Below, one piece after another: positions 42,883-52,510 of a stretch of 64,000 bases of DNA; position 1 is the stretch's first letter; every line of letters starts with the position of its first letter. Both the position numbers and the translations under genes were made by a program. The DNA comes from Ramlibacter cellulosilyticus (GTDB taxonomy: Bacteria > Pseudomonadota > Gammaproteobacteria > Burkholderiales > Burkholderiaceae_C), in NCBI RefSeq assembly GCF_014297465.1, contig NZ_JACORT010000011.1:62001-126000 (forward strand), read 5' to 3'. Under the pieces are notes generated by a model. It saw nothing but the letters and a program-made list of their open reading frames with translations. It ran no database searches and was not told the DNA's origin.

Positions 42883-44283
42883 ATGGACCATGGTTTCCGC
42901 CGCGCAGCCTGGATGCTGTGCCTGGCCGCGGGCAGCGCCGCCGCGCAGCCCGCTTCCCCCTCTTCCCCTTCCGACACCCAGGCGCTGCGGCGCGAACTCG
43001 ACGCCATGCGCGCCGAGTACGAGCAGCGCATCCGCGCGCTGGAGCAAAGGCTGCAAGCCGCCGAGGCCAAGGCGGCGACGCAGCCCCCGGCATCGGTTCC
43101 GACGCCGGCACCTGCGTCCGCCGTTGCGGCCGCGCCCGCTGCCGCGCCGTCCACGGCCGGCCGCAGCCTGCTCGACATCTCGATGATCCTCTCGGGCCAG
43201 TACACCAGCACGCAGCTCGATCCCTCGACCTACCGCATCCGCGGCTTCCCGCTGCCGACCGATGCGGAAGCCGGTCCCGGCACGCGCGGCTTCAGCCTGT
43301 CGGAAACCGAACTCACGCTGGGCGCCAACATCGACCCGTATTTCCGCGGCCAGGCCACTTTCGCGGTCACCCCGGAGAATGAAATCGAGGTCGAGGAGGC
43401 CTATGTGCAGACCACCGCGCTGGGCCGGGGCCTCACGGTGAAGGCCGGCCGCTTCTTCTCCAGCATCGGCTACCTGAACTCGCAGCACCGGCACACCTGG
43501 GACTTCGCGGACGCGCCGCTCGCCTACCAGGCGATGCTGGGCGGCCAGTTCGGCGACGATGGCCTGCAACTGGCGTGGGTCGCACCGACGGACCGCTTCC
43601 TCGAACTGCGCGCGGAGGTCGGCCGCGGCCGCTCCTTCCCCGGCAGCGACACCTCGCGCAACGGCCTCGGCGCCGCCGCGCTGTCCGCGCACGTCGGCGA
43701 CGACATCGGCGACAGCCACAGCTGGCGCGCCGGCCTCTCCTACCTGCAGGCGAAGGCGACGGACCAGGAACTCGCCGAGACCGACACCGCCGGGAACGCG
43801 ATCACCAACACGTTCACCGGCCGCACCAAGGTGTGGATCGCCGACGCGGTCTATCGCTGGGCGCCCAACGGCAATCCCAAGGTGCGGAACTTCAAGCTCC
43901 AGGGCGAATACCTGCAGGCGCGGCGCGACGGCGACCTGGTCGTCGACAGCGAAGGCGCCGCCTCCCCCGGCACCTATGCGGCGAAGCAGTCGGGCTGGTA
44001 CCTGCAAGGCGTCTACCAGTTCATGCCGCGCTGGCGCGCCGGCCTGCGCACCGAGCGCCTGAGCCCCGGGACGCCCGACTTCGGCGTGAACGCCGGCCTG
44101 GTCGACCTGGGCAGCGGCACGCCGCGCCGCAACACCCTCATGCTGGAGCACAACCCGAGCGAGTTCTCGCGCGTGCGGCTGCAGGTGGCGCAGGACCGCG
44201 CGCGCGGCAACGGCGGCAGCGACCTGCAATGGTGGCTGCAGTACCAGATGAGCCTGGGCGCGCACGGCGCCCACGGCTTCTGA
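42883..44283 (+). CDS. Outer-membrane beta-barrel porin of the metal-uptake cluster
   Basis: A 466-residue exported protein. A signal peptide (to about AQPAS) is followed by a short coiled coil (ALRRELDAMRAEYEQRIRAL and on to residue 65), a Pro/Ala-rich linker, and a C-terminal barrel of alternating aromatic and polar strands ending in QWWLQYQMSLGAHGAHGF. The coiled coil plus barrel resembles trimeric porins. AAGGAG precedes the ATG. Its place directly before ZnuA- and ZnuB-like genes suggests it admits zinc or another divalent metal through the outer membrane. No TonB box or plug domain is visible, so it is probably not TonB dependent. Confidence 0.75.
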   Translation: MDHGFRRAAWMLCLAAGSAAAQPASPSSPSDTQALRRELDAMRAEYEQRIRALEQRLQAAEAKAATQPPASVPTPAPASAVAAAPAAAPSTAGRSLLDISMILSGQYTSTQLDPSTYRIRGFPLPTDAEAGPGTRGFSLSETELTLGANIDPYFRGQATFAVTPENEIEVEEAYVQTTALGRGLTVKAGRFFSSIGYLNSQHRHTWDFADAPLAYQAMLGGQFGDDGLQLAWVAPTDRFLELRAEVGRGRSFPGSDTSRNGLGAAALSAHVGDDIGDSHSWRAGLSYLQAKATDQELAETDTAGNAITNTFTGRTKVWIADAVYRWAPNGNPKVRNFKLQGEYLQARRDGDLVVDSEGAASPGTYAAKQSGWYLQGVYQFMPRWRAGLRTERLSPGTPDFGVNAGLVDLGSGTPRRNTLMLEHNPSEFSRVRLQVAQDRARGNGGSDLQWWLQYQMSLGAHGAHGF

Positions 44284-44294
44284 GGAGCATGGCC

Positions 44295-45209
44295 ATGACA
44301 TCGATCCACAAGTCCCTCCTCGCCGGCGCCGCCCTGCTGCTCGCGCTGGCGCCCGCCCACGCCGCGCTGCGCGTCTTCGCCTGCGAGCCGGAGTGGGCCG
44401 CCCTCACCCAGGAGCTCGGCGGCCCGCTGGTGGAAGTCACGTCCGCCACGAACGCGATGCAGGACGCGCACCAGATCCAGGCCCGTCCGAGCCTGATCGC
44501 GCGCGTGCGCAACGCCGACCTCGTGGTGTGCACGGGTGCCGAGCTGGAAGCCGGCTGGTTGCCCGTGTTGCTGCAGCAGTCGGGCAACGACAAGGTGCAG
44601 CCCGGCCAGCCCGCGCATTTCGCCGCGGCGGAATTCGTGCGCAAGCTGGACGTCCCGGCCAGCGTCGACCGCTCGCAGGGCGACGTGCATGCGCAAGGCA
44701 ACCCGCACATCCAGACCGACCCGCGCAACATCGCCGCCGTCGCCACGGCGCTCACGCAGCGGCTGCAGCAGGTGGATGCGGCACACGCCGGCGACTACGC
44801 GCAGCGCGGCACGGCCTTCCAGCAGAAATGGCAGCAGGCCGTCGCGCGCTGGAATGCGCAGGCCGCGCCGCTGCGCGGCCTGCCGGTCGTCTCGTACCAC
44901 AAGGGCTACGTGTATCTCTACGACTGGCTCGGCATCCGCGAGGTCGCCGTGCTGGAGCCCAAGCCGGGCATCGAGCCGAGCGCCGCGCACCTGCAGTCGG
45001 TGCTGGCGACCCTGAAAGGCACGCCGGCGCGCTTCGTCGTGTACTCCGCCTACCAGGACCCGCGCGCCACCGAGTGGCTGTCGCGCAATGCCGGCATTCC
45101 CGCGGTGAAGCTGCCCTTCACGGTCGGCGGCAGCGACCAGGCCAAGGACCTGTTCGGCCTCTTCGACGACACCGTCGCGCGGCTGCTGGCCGGGGCGGCC
45201 GCCAAGTGA
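44295..45209 (+). CDS. ZnuA-like metal ABC transporter substrate-binding protein
   Basis: A 304-residue periplasmic binding protein of the cluster A-I (ZnuA/TroA) family. A signal peptide is cleaved near residue 23. Likely metal ligands are H59 (DAHQIQ), H138 (NPHIQTDPRN) and H202 (SYHKGYVYLYDWLG), with an acidic residue near 281. The long His-rich loop of zinc-specific ZnuA is absent, so zinc versus manganese is not settled. GAGGAG is seven bases before the ATG at 44295, which is better placed than the ATG at 44289. The permease gene overlaps its stop. Confidence 0.87.
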   Translation: MTSIHKSLLAGAALLLALAPAHAALRVFACEPEWAALTQELGGPLVEVTSATNAMQDAHQIQARPSLIARVRNADLVVCTGAELEAGWLPVLLQQSGNDKVQPGQPAHFAAAEFVRKLDVPASVDRSQGDVHAQGNPHIQTDPRNIAAVATALTQRLQQVDAAHAGDYAQRGTAFQQKWQQAVARWNAQAAPLRGLPVVSYHKGYVYLYDWLGIREVAVLEPKPGIEPSAAHLQSVLATLKGTPARFVVYSAYQDPRATEWLSRNAGIPAVKLPFTVGGSDQAKDLFGLFDDTVARLLAGAAAK

Positions 45210-45964
45210 CGCTGGGCCCGCTCGACTTCGGCATCCTCTGGCCGGCGCTCGTCGCGGGCCTGCTGGTGCTGGTCACCCACGTGCCGCTGGGCGCCCAGGT
45301 GCTGGACCGCGGCATCGTGTTCATCGACCTCGCCATCGCGCAGATCGCCGCGCTGGGCGTGATCGCGGCCGATGCCATCGGACTGCCGGAGCACGGCCTG
45401 GCCGTGCAGGCAGCCGCCGTCGGCGCGGCGCTGCTCGGCGCGGCCCTGCTCACGTGGACGGAGCGCCGCGTCGCGCGCTACCAGGAGGCCTTGATCGGTG
45501 TCCTGTTCGTGCTGGCGGCCTGCGCGGGCATCCTGCTGCTCGCGCACAACCCGCGCGGCGGCGAGCACCTGAAGGACCTGCTCGCGGGCCAGATCCTGTG
45601 GGTCGGGCCGCGGCAGCTGCTGGTGCTGGGCGCCGTGACAGCGGTGCTGGCCCTGGCACTGGCGCTGGGCTGGACGCGGCGGCTGGGTGCCTTCGGCTTC
45701 TATGGCGCGTTCGCCGTCGCGGTGACCGCCTCGGTGCAGCTGGTGGGGGTCTACCTGGTGTTCACGAGCCTGATCGTGCCGGCGCTCGCCACCCTGCGCT
45801 GGGAAGGCCGCAAGCGGCTGGCCCTGGCCTACGGGGTCGGCGCGCTGGGTTACGCGGTGGGACTCGCGCTGTCGGCGCTGTGGGACCTGCCTTCCGGGCC
45901 GACCATCGTCTGCGTCCTCGCGATCCTCGCGCTCGTGCTGTCCCTGAAGCCGCAGCGCGCCTGA
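45206..45964 (+). CDS. ZnuB-like metal ABC transporter permease
   Basis: A 252-residue ABC-3 family permease with about eight helices, including VFIDLAIAQIAALGVI and QLVGVYLVFTSLIVPALATL, matching ZnuB/TroC proteins. It begins with GTG overlapping the stop of the binding-protein gene. No ATP-binding subunit gene (ZnuC) is found in the cluster or elsewhere in the window, so the transporter must borrow an ATPase or be encoded in two loci. The next gene starts 82 bases later after a hairpin. Confidence 0.87.
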   Translation: MTLGPLDFGILWPALVAGLLVLVTHVPLGAQVLDRGIVFIDLAIAQIAALGVIAADAIGLPEHGLAVQAAAVGAALLGAALLTWTERRVARYQEALIGVLFVLAACAGILLLAHNPRGGEHLKDLLAGQILWVGPRQLLVLGAVTAVLALALALGWTRRLGAFGFYGAFAVAVTASVQLVGVYLVFTSLIVPALATLRWEGRKRLALAYGVGALGYAVGLALSALWDLPSGPTIVCVLAILALVLSLKPQRA

Positions 45965-45975
45965 GCGTCGCTTGC

Positions 45976-45997
45976 CGGCCGGCTGTTCCGCCGGCCG
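45976..45997. terminator. Hairpin after the permease gene
   Basis: CGGCCGGC and GCCGGCCG form a perfect eight-base stem with the loop TGTTCC, 12 bases after the permease stop. No T tract follows, so it may act as partial terminator or 3'-end stabiliser. Confidence 0.4.
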
Positions 45998-46045
45998 CCA
46001 CTCTCCTGCATGATGCGCGTGACGCTTTCTGCTCGGGGGGGACGG

Positions 46046-46717
46046 ATGCGCGCAACGAGAACGAACCTGGGGGTGGCCCTGGCCGCCGCCCTGCTGGCCG
46101 CGACGTCCGCGCATGCGGAACGCCACGGCATCGAGTCCGCGGAGATGCTCGCCCGCGGCGACTGCGAGGCCGAACTGACGCTCGACCGCCTGCAAGGCGG
46201 TGCGCGCGCCGCGGAAGTGGAGCTGACCTGCCGGGTCGGCCCGGTGCAACTGGGCGGGCAGGCGGAATACGGGCGGGAAGACGGCAGCTCCGCGACCGGC
46301 TGGACCGCGGAAGTGAAGTGGTCGCGCCCGGTCGGGGACTGGCGCCTCGGCGTTCTCGTGCTGGCCGATTGGGAGGCGCACCAGCGGCCGCGGCGCGAGT
46401 CCGCGTCCCTGGTGGGACTCGCGAGCTACCCGCTGCGGGAAGACCTCCAGCTGCACTTCAACCTGGGGCGCCAGTTCGCCCGCTCCGGCGAGGAAGACAG
46501 CGCCCGCAGCGGCGTCGCCGTGGAGTGGGCGTTCCTGCCGCGGTGGACGCTGCTGGCCGAGCGCTACGTGCGCGACACGACGCACTTCGCCCGCGGCACC
46601 GTGCGCTGGGCCGCGGGTCGCACGTGGTCGCTCGAACTGGGGCGCGTCCTGCGCCTGGCCGGGCCCGAGCCGTCGCGGTGGGTCTTCGCCGTGTCGCTCG
46701 ACCTCGACGACGACTGA
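46046..46717 (+). CDS. Exported protein, probable beta-barrel, unrecognised
   Basis: A 223-residue protein with a clear signal peptide (MRATRTNLGVALAAALLA, then ATSAHA). The mature part alternates aromatic and polar residues in strand-like stretches such as WSLELGRVLRLAG and WVFAVSLDLDDD, which suggests an outer-membrane barrel or lipocalin-like fold. I do not recognise a family. GGGGGGACGG before the ATG at 46046 supports this start over in-frame ATGs at 46010 and 46013. It follows the metal-uptake genes on the same strand and may belong with them. It converges directly with mtnN with no gap. Confidence 0.65.
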   Translation: MRATRTNLGVALAAALLAATSAHAERHGIESAEMLARGDCEAELTLDRLQGGARAAEVELTCRVGPVQLGGQAEYGREDGSSATGWTAEVKWSRPVGDWRLGVLVLADWEAHQRPRRESASLVGLASYPLREDLQLHFNLGRQFARSGEEDSARSGVAVEWAFLPRWTLLAERYVRDTTHFARGTVRWAAGRTWSLELGRVLRLAGPEPSRWVFAVSLDLDDD

Positions 46718-47416
46718 TCAGGCCGTCTCGAGGAACGCCTGCACGATCGCCGCGGAATGGCGGCTCGCGACCTGGTCGATGAAGCTGAGGAAGTCGCCGT
46801 GGGCCTCGTCGTCCGCGCGGTCGGACACCGTGCGCACGGCGGCGAAGGGCACGCCGTAGTCGCGGCACACCTGCGCGAAGGCGGCGCCTTCCATTTCCAC
46901 CGCGAGCGCTTGCGGCAGCGCCTGCTGCAAGGCCACGCTCTCGGAGAGGCTGGAGACGAAGCGGTCGCCGCTCACGACCAGGCCGCGGTGCACGTGCGTG
47001 CCGTGCAGGGCTTTCTTCACCGCGGCGGCAAGACGCTCCGTGAGCTCGGGGTCCGTTGCGAAGCGGTCCGTGCCGTACAGGGGGACTTCGTAACGCGGAA
47101 AGATCGGCGAAGCGTCGAGGTCGTGCTGCAGGAACGCGTCCGCGATCACCACGTCCCCGCGGTTCACGCCGGCCGCAAGCCCGCCGGCCACGCCGGTGAA
47201 CACGATGCGGTCGACGGCGAAGCGTTCGATCAAGGCCGTGGCGGTGGTTGCCGCCGCGACCTTGCCGATGCGCGAGAGCACCGCGACGACTTCCTGGCCA
47301 TGCAGGTGGCCGACCCAGAAGTCGCGCCCGCCCGCCACCTGCTTCTGCTCGTCGGGGAGCAGGGCGAGGACTGCGGAGAGCTCCTCGTGCATGGCGGAGA
47401 CGATGGCGGTGCGCAT
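46718..47416 (-). CDS. mtnN: 5'-methylthioadenosine/S-adenosylhomocysteine nucleosidase
   Basis: A 232-residue nucleoside hydrolase that cleaves methylthioadenosine and S-adenosylhomocysteine. E12 (SAMHEE) matches the catalytic glutamate of E. coli MTAN, the substrate region is AVEMEGAAFAQVC, and the general acid aspartate is in VRTVSDRADD. VFTGVAGGL is the ribose-binding loop. The length matches the family. A GAGAAT hexamer six bases before the ATG is a weak -10 candidate. Its 3' end abuts the convergent exported-protein gene. Confidence 0.95.
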   Translation of the reverse strand: MRTAIVSAMHEELSAVLALLPDEQKQVAGGRDFWVGHLHGQEVVAVLSRIGKVAAATTATALIERFAVDRIVFTGVAGGLAAGVNRGDVVIADAFLQHDLDASPIFPRYEVPLYGTDRFATDPELTERLAAAVKKALHGTHVHRGLVVSGDRFVSSLSESVALQQALPQALAVEMEGAAFAQVCRDYGVPFAAVRTVSDRADDEAHGDFLSFIDQVASRHSAAIVQAFLETA

Positions 47417-47430
47417 GGGCGCATTCTCCC

Positions 47431-47458
47431 GTCATTCCCGCGGAGGCGGGAATCCAGG
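47431..47458. repeat. ATTCCC-N8-GGGAAT repeat unit
   Basis: GTCATTCCCGCGGAGGCGGG followed by AATCCAGG; its core at 47434-47453 fits the ATTCCC-N8-GGGAAT pattern known as dRS3 in Neisseria and seen widely in proteobacteria. An inverted relative is at 47673-47699, so the pair brackets the B2 hairpin and the dppA terminator. Confidence 0.75.
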
Positions 47459-47505
47459 AGGTCGAAAAAGGTTCTTCACTGACTTCCGGGAAGATCAAGG
47501 AGTTC

Positions 47506-47609
47506 AGAACGCAGTGGTCGCAGAGATGCGCAGAGGTCGCAGAGAAAACCTCCCAGGGGCTTGGCTGTTCTCTGCGACCTCTGCGTCACCTTTGCGACCT
47601 CTGCGTTCT
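47506..47609. repeat. Long hairpin of GCAAAGG-type units, copy B2
   Basis: The left arm GAACGCAGTGGTCGCAGAG and following units pair with CTCTGCGACCTCTGCG-type units on the right. Here the unit is GCAGAGG rather than GCAAAGG, with changes matched on both arms, so the arms vary together. It lies between mtnN and dppA. Confidence 0.85.
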
Positions 47610-47641
47610 TCTGCTTGAGCCGCCCCGGAGACCGTGAGGGC

Positions 47642-47668
47642 AAAAAAAAGCGGCCCTGCGGGGCCGCT
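47642..47668 (-). terminator. Rho-independent terminator of the dpp operon
   Basis: On the minus strand AGCGGCCC and GGGCCGCT form an eight-base stem with a four-base loop, followed by an eight-base T run. It lies about 60 bases after the dppA stop and is the clearest terminator in the window together with the one after raiA. Confidence 0.9.
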
Positions 47669-47672
47669 CCCT

Positions 47673-47699
47673 GGATCCCCGCCTGCGCGGGGATGACGT
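47673..47699. repeat. Inverted relative of the ATTCCC repeat
   Basis: TGGATCCCCGCCTGCGCGGG followed by GATGACG is a diverged, reversed copy of the unit at 47431-47458, with both core arms changed together (ATCCCC/GGGGAT). It lies between dppA and its terminator. Confidence 0.65.
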
Positions 47700-47729
47700 G
47701 GCTGGGCGCGGCGTCGCCGCGCCACGACG

Positions 47730-49328
47730 TCACTTGATGTCCACGCCGTAGAAGTTGTGCCGGCCGAACGGCGACAGCTTGAAGTCGATCACTTCCTTGC
47801 GCACCGGCTTCAGCTGCACCGCGTGGGCGATGGTCAGCCACGGCTCCTGCTGCTTGAAGACCACCTGGGCCTGCTTGTACAGCGCATCGCGCTCGGCGGG
47901 CTTGGTGACCGTCTTGGCCTTCTGCACCAGGTCCTCGAAGGCGGGGTTGCAGAACTTGGCCACGTTGGAGCCGTTGGTCTTGGCCGAGTCGCAGCCCAGC
48001 AGGGTGTGCAGGAAGTTGTCCGGGTCGCCGTTGTCGCCCGTCCAGCCCAGCATGCCCATCTGGTGCTCGCCCGCCTGCATGCGCTTGCGGTACTCGCCCC
48101 ACTCGAAGGTCTTGATCTCCGCCTTGATGCCCACCTTGGCCAGGTCGGCCTGCATCAGTTCGGCGATGCGCTTGGCGTTCGGGTTGTACGGGCGCTGCAC
48201 CGGCATGGCCCACAGGTCCGTGGGGAAGCCGTCCTTGTAGCCGGCCTCGGCCAGCAGCTTCTTGGCGCCTTCCGGATCGAAGGGCGTGTCCTTGATGTCG
48301 TTGTTGTACGCGGACATGGTCGGCGGGATCGGGTTCTTCGCCTGCACGCCGGTGCCCAGGTACACGCCGTCGAGGATCGCCTTGCGGTTGATCGCCATGC
48401 TCACGGCCTTGCGCACGCGCACGTCGTCGAAGGGCTTCTTCGTCACGTTGTACGCGAGGTAGCCGACGTTGAGGCCGGGCTGCTCCAGCACCTGCACGTT
48501 CGGGTCCTTGCGGATCGCTTCCAGGTCCGCCGGGTTCGGGTACGGCATGACGTGGCACTCGCCCTTCTGCAGCTTGGCCCAGCGCACGGAGGCGTCCGGC
48601 GTGATCGCGTACACGAGGTCGTCGATCTTGGCCTTGCCGCCCCAGTACTGCGGGAAGGCCTTGTAGCGGATCACCGCGTCCTTCTGGTACTGCACCAGGT
48701 AGAACGGGCCGGTGCCGATCGGCTCCTGGTCGATCTTCTCGGGCGTGCCCGCCTTGAGCATCGCGTCGGCGTATTCCTTGGACTGCACCGCGGCGTAAGG
48801 CATCGCGAGGTTCGCGAGGAAGGGCGCCTCGGGCTTGTCCAGCACGATCTTGACGGTGTAGTCATCGACCTTGGTCACCGACTTCAGCAGCTTGGGCAGG
48901 CCCATGTCGTTGAAGTACGAGTGGTTGGAGCTCGTCACCTTGAAGAAGGCGTTGTCCTCCTTCCACTGGCGCTCGAATGCGAAGATCACGTCGTCGGCGT
49001 TGAAGTCGCGCGTGGGCTTGAACGCGCGGTGGCTGTGCCACTTCACGCCCTTGCGCAGGTGGAAGGTGTACTCCTTGCCGTCGGCGGAGATGTCCCACTT
49101 CTCGGCGAGGCCCGGCACGACCTTGGTGCCGCCACGCTCGAATTCGACGATGCGGTTGTAGATCGGCTCGTTGCCGTCGAAGGACGTGCCGGTCGTGTTG
49201 ACGCCGGGGTAGAAGTTCTCGGGGCTGCCTTCGGAGCAGAACACCAGCGTCTTGGCGCCGGCGCCGGCCGCGGCGGCCAGCGCCAGGGCGGCGACCGCGA
49301 CATGTTTGCTGAACGGAATTCGCATCAT
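47730..49328 (-). CDS. dppA: Dipeptide ABC transporter substrate-binding protein
   Basis: A 532-residue periplasmic binding protein of family SBP_bac_5. The signal peptide ends near AGAGA, and the mature start [18 protein letters not shown] is typical of DppA. Other marks are [25 protein letters not shown] and [12 protein letters not shown]. It delivers dipeptides, and in some bacteria heme or delta-aminolevulinate, to DppBCDF. In this operon it is the last gene, 19 bases after dppF, whereas in E. coli dppA comes first. It has GGAGT before the start and a strong terminator after the stop. Confidence 0.93.
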   Translation of the reverse strand: MMRIPFSKHVAVAALALAAAAGAGAKTLVFCSEGSPENFYPGVNTTGTSFDGNEPIYNRIVEFERGGTKVVPGLAEKWDISADGKEYTFHLRKGVKWHSHRAFKPTRDFNADDVIFAFERQWKEDNAFFKVTSSNHSYFNDMGLPKLLKSVTKVDDYTVKIVLDKPEAPFLANLAMPYAAVQSKEYADAMLKAGTPEKIDQEPIGTGPFYLVQYQKDAVIRYKAFPQYWGGKAKIDDLVYAITPDASVRWAKLQKGECHVMPYPNPADLEAIRKDPNVQVLEQPGLNVGYLAYNVTKKPFDDVRVRKAVSMAINRKAILDGVYLGTGVQAKNPIPPTMSAYNNDIKDTPFDPEGAKKLLAEAGYKDGFPTDLWAMPVQRPYNPNAKRIAELMQADLAKVGIKAEIKTFEWGEYRKRMQAGEHQMGMLGWTGDNGDPDNFLHTLLGCDSAKTNGSNVAKFCNPAFEDLVQKAKTVTKPAERDALYKQAQVVFKQQEPWLTIAHAVQLKPVRKEVIDFKLSPFGRHNFYGVDIK

Positions 49329-49346
49329 GGGGACTCCTTCGTCGAT

Positions 49347-50378
49347 TCAGTTACCGGACTTGCCGGAGAGGAAAGCATTATGTTCAAGTGCCTCTTCGGG
49401 GAAACCCTTGGCCAGGAAGTCGTCCGCGAAGTGACAGGCGACGAGGCGCTCGTCGACGGGGCGCGGGATGGGGCGCTCGCGGTGGCACACCTCCTGTGCG
49501 TACGGGCAGCGGCTGGAGAACACGCAGCCCGCCGGCGGATGCAGCGGCGAGGGCAGTTCCCCCTGCAGCACGATGCGCTTGCGCGTGCGTGCACCGATGC
49601 CGGGCGTGGAAGCCATCAAGGCGTGCGTGTACGGGTGCAGCGGCCGTGCGTAGATCTTCGGCTTGGGCCCCTGTTCCATCACGTGCCCGAGGTACATCAC
49701 CAGCACGTCATGCGCGATGTGGCGCACCACGGCGAGGTCGTGCGAGATGAAGAGGTACGCGAGCCGGTACTGCTGCTGCAGGTCCGCGAGCAGGTTGAGC
49801 ACCTGCGCCTGGATCGACACGTCGAGCGCCGACACGGGCTCGTCCGCCACCACCAGCCTCGGCCCGGGCATCAGCGCGCGCGCGATCGCGATGCGCTGGC
49901 GCTGGCCGCCGGAGAACATGTGCGGGTAGCGGTTGGCGTACTCGGGACGCAGGCCCACCTGCTGCAGCATCGCGCGGGCGCGCTCGGCGCGTTCGGCGGG
50001 CTTCAGCTGCGTGTTGATCGCGAGCGGCGCTTCCAGGACCGCGGAGATCTTCTTGCGCGGATTCAGGGATCCGTACGGGTTCTGGAACACGAGCTGCACC
50101 GCCTGGCGCAGGCGCCGGCGTTCGGCGGCGGGCGTGTGCACCGCGTCGGTGCCGTCCAGCGTCAGCGCGCCTTCGGTGGGCTTCTCGATCAGCGACACCA
50201 TGCGGGCGAGCGTGGACTTGCCGCAGCCGGATTCGCCCACCACCGCGAGCGTCTTGCCCTCCTCCAGCGTGAACGACACGCCGCCCACGGCCTGCAGCTG
50301 CGCGGGCTCGCGGAAGAGGCCGCGGCGGATCGGATACACCTTGCGCAGGTTCTGCGCTTCGACGACGACCTTGGTCAT
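49347..50378 (-). CDS. dppF: Dipeptide ABC transporter ATP-binding protein DppF
   Basis: A 343-residue ABC ATPase of the oligopeptide/dipeptide subfamily. Walker [10 protein letters not shown] is at residues 48-56; the signature is [15 protein letters not shown] and Walker [13 protein letters not shown]. The C-terminal oligopeptide-transporter extension contains [14 protein letters not shown], with cysteines typical of an iron-sulfur-binding motif reported for DppD-type subunits. It pairs with DppD to power the DppBC channel. It starts 58 bases after the dppD stop; an in-frame upstream extension is rejected. Confidence 0.94.
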   Translation of the reverse strand: MTKVVVEAQNLRKVYPIRRGLFREPAQLQAVGGVSFTLEEGKTLAVVGESGCGKSTLARMVSLIEKPTEGALTLDGTDAVHTPAAERRRLRQAVQLVFQNPYGSLNPRKKISAVLEAPLAINTQLKPAERAERARAMLQQVGLRPEYANRYPHMFSGGQRQRIAIARALMPGPRLVVADEPVSALDVSIQAQVLNLLADLQQQYRLAYLFISHDLAVVRHIAHDVLVMYLGHVMEQGPKPKIYARPLHPYTHALMASTPGIGARTRKRIVLQGELPSPLHPPAGCVFSSRCPYAQEVCHRERPIPRPVDERLVACHFADDFLAKGFPEEALEHNAFLSGKSGN

Positions 50379-50436
50379 CAGGAAACCTCCGTGCTGCGCA
50401 CTGCGGTGCGAGCGCCTTCGGGCGGCCGTGCGGCGC

Positions 50437-51456
<1,020 letters not shown>

Positions 51457-51475
51457 GGCATCAGTACCGGGAAAG

Positions 51476-51595
51476 CGGACATCCGAACGCAAAGGACGCA
51501 AAGGATTCGCAAAGGTCGCAAAAGGGAACCAAGAAATTCTTCATTGAATTCTTTTGCGTTCTTTGCGTAACCTTTGCGCCCTTTGCGTTCGGATG
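51476..51595. repeat. Long hairpin of GCAAAGG-type units, copy B3 (inside the dpp operon)
   Basis: The left arm CGGACATCCGAACGCAAAGG and following ACGCAAAGG-type units pair with CTTTTGCGTTCTTTGCG-type units ending CGGATG. It lies between dppC and dppD, both leftward, and therefore would form a large hairpin inside the operon mRNA. Confidence 0.9.
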
Positions 51596-51605
51596 TTCTT
51601 TGTCT

Positions 51606-52508
51606 TCATCTCTTCAACTTCGGATCCAGCGCATCGCGCAGGCCGTCGCCGAGCAGGTTGAACGCCAGGACCGCGGCGAGGATCATCAGGCCGGGGAAGG
51701 TGACGACCCACCAGGCGCGCAGGACGAATTCGCGGGCGTCGGCGAGCATGGTTCCCCATTCCGGAGAGGGCGGTTGCGCGCCCAGGCCGAGGAAGCCGAG
51801 TGCGGCTGCGTCGAGGATGGCGGTGGACACGCCCAGCGAGGCCTGCACGATCAGCGGCGCGGCGCAGTTGGGCAGCACCTCGCTGAACATCAGGCGCAGC
51901 GTGCCGGCGCCGCTCACGCGCGCGGCCGTCACGTAGTCGCGCGAGACCTCGGCGATCACCGAGGCGCGCGTGATGCGCACGTAGTGCGGCAGCACCACGA
52001 CCGCCACCGCCAGCATCGCGTTGACGAGCCCCGGCCCCAGGATCGCGACGATCACGATGGCGAGCAGCAGGCTGGGCAGCGTGAGCACGATGTCCATCAG
52101 CCGCATGATGAAGATCTCGGTCACGCCGCGGGCGAAGCCGGCGATGAGCCCCAACGCAATGCCCGCGGCTACCGAGATCAGCACCACGGCGATGCCGATC
52201 GACAGCGACAGGCGCGAGCCCCAGATCAGGCGCGAGAGGATGTCGCGCCCGATCGCGTCGGTGCCCAGCGGGTACTGCCAGGTCCCGCCCTGCTGCCACG
52301 CGGGCGGCTTCAGGAAGGCGGCGCTGTTGGTCGCGTCCGGCGCGTGCGGCGCGATCCACGGCGCGAACAGCGCCAGCAGCAGCAGGAACACGACGACGGC
52401 GAGGCCGGCGACGGCGCCCTTGTTGGCGGAGAACGAGATCCAGAACTCGCGCCACGGCCCGGGGGGCGCGGCGCTGACGGGAGCGGACGGGGGCAGGACG
52501 GCGGCCAT
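51606..52508 (-). CDS. dppC: Dipeptide ABC transporter permease DppC
   Basis: A 300-residue permease with about six helices. The N-terminal FWISFSANKGAVAGLAVVVF and LGTDAIGRDILSRLIWGSR are DppC/OppC hallmarks, and the EAA loop reads RDYVTAARVSGAG. It forms the translocation channel with DppB, whose stop is two bases upstream. The C-terminal NLLGDGLRDALDPKLKR is the usual ending. A GCAAAGG-type hairpin follows its stop by ten bases. Confidence 0.95.
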   Translation of the reverse strand: MAAVLPPSAPVSAAPPGPWREFWISFSANKGAVAGLAVVVFLLLLALFAPWIAPHAPDATNSAAFLKPPAWQQGGTWQYPLGTDAIGRDILSRLIWGSRLSLSIGIAVVLISVAAGIALGLIAGFARGVTEIFIMRLMDIVLTLPSLLLAIVIVAILGPGLVNAMLAVAVVVLPHYVRITRASVIAEVSRDYVTAARVSGAGTLRLMFSEVLPNCAAPLIVQASLGVSTAILDAAALGFLGLGAQPPSPEWGTMLADAREFVLRAWWVVTFPGLMILAAVLAFNLLGDGLRDALDPKLKR

Positions 52509-52510
52509 GC

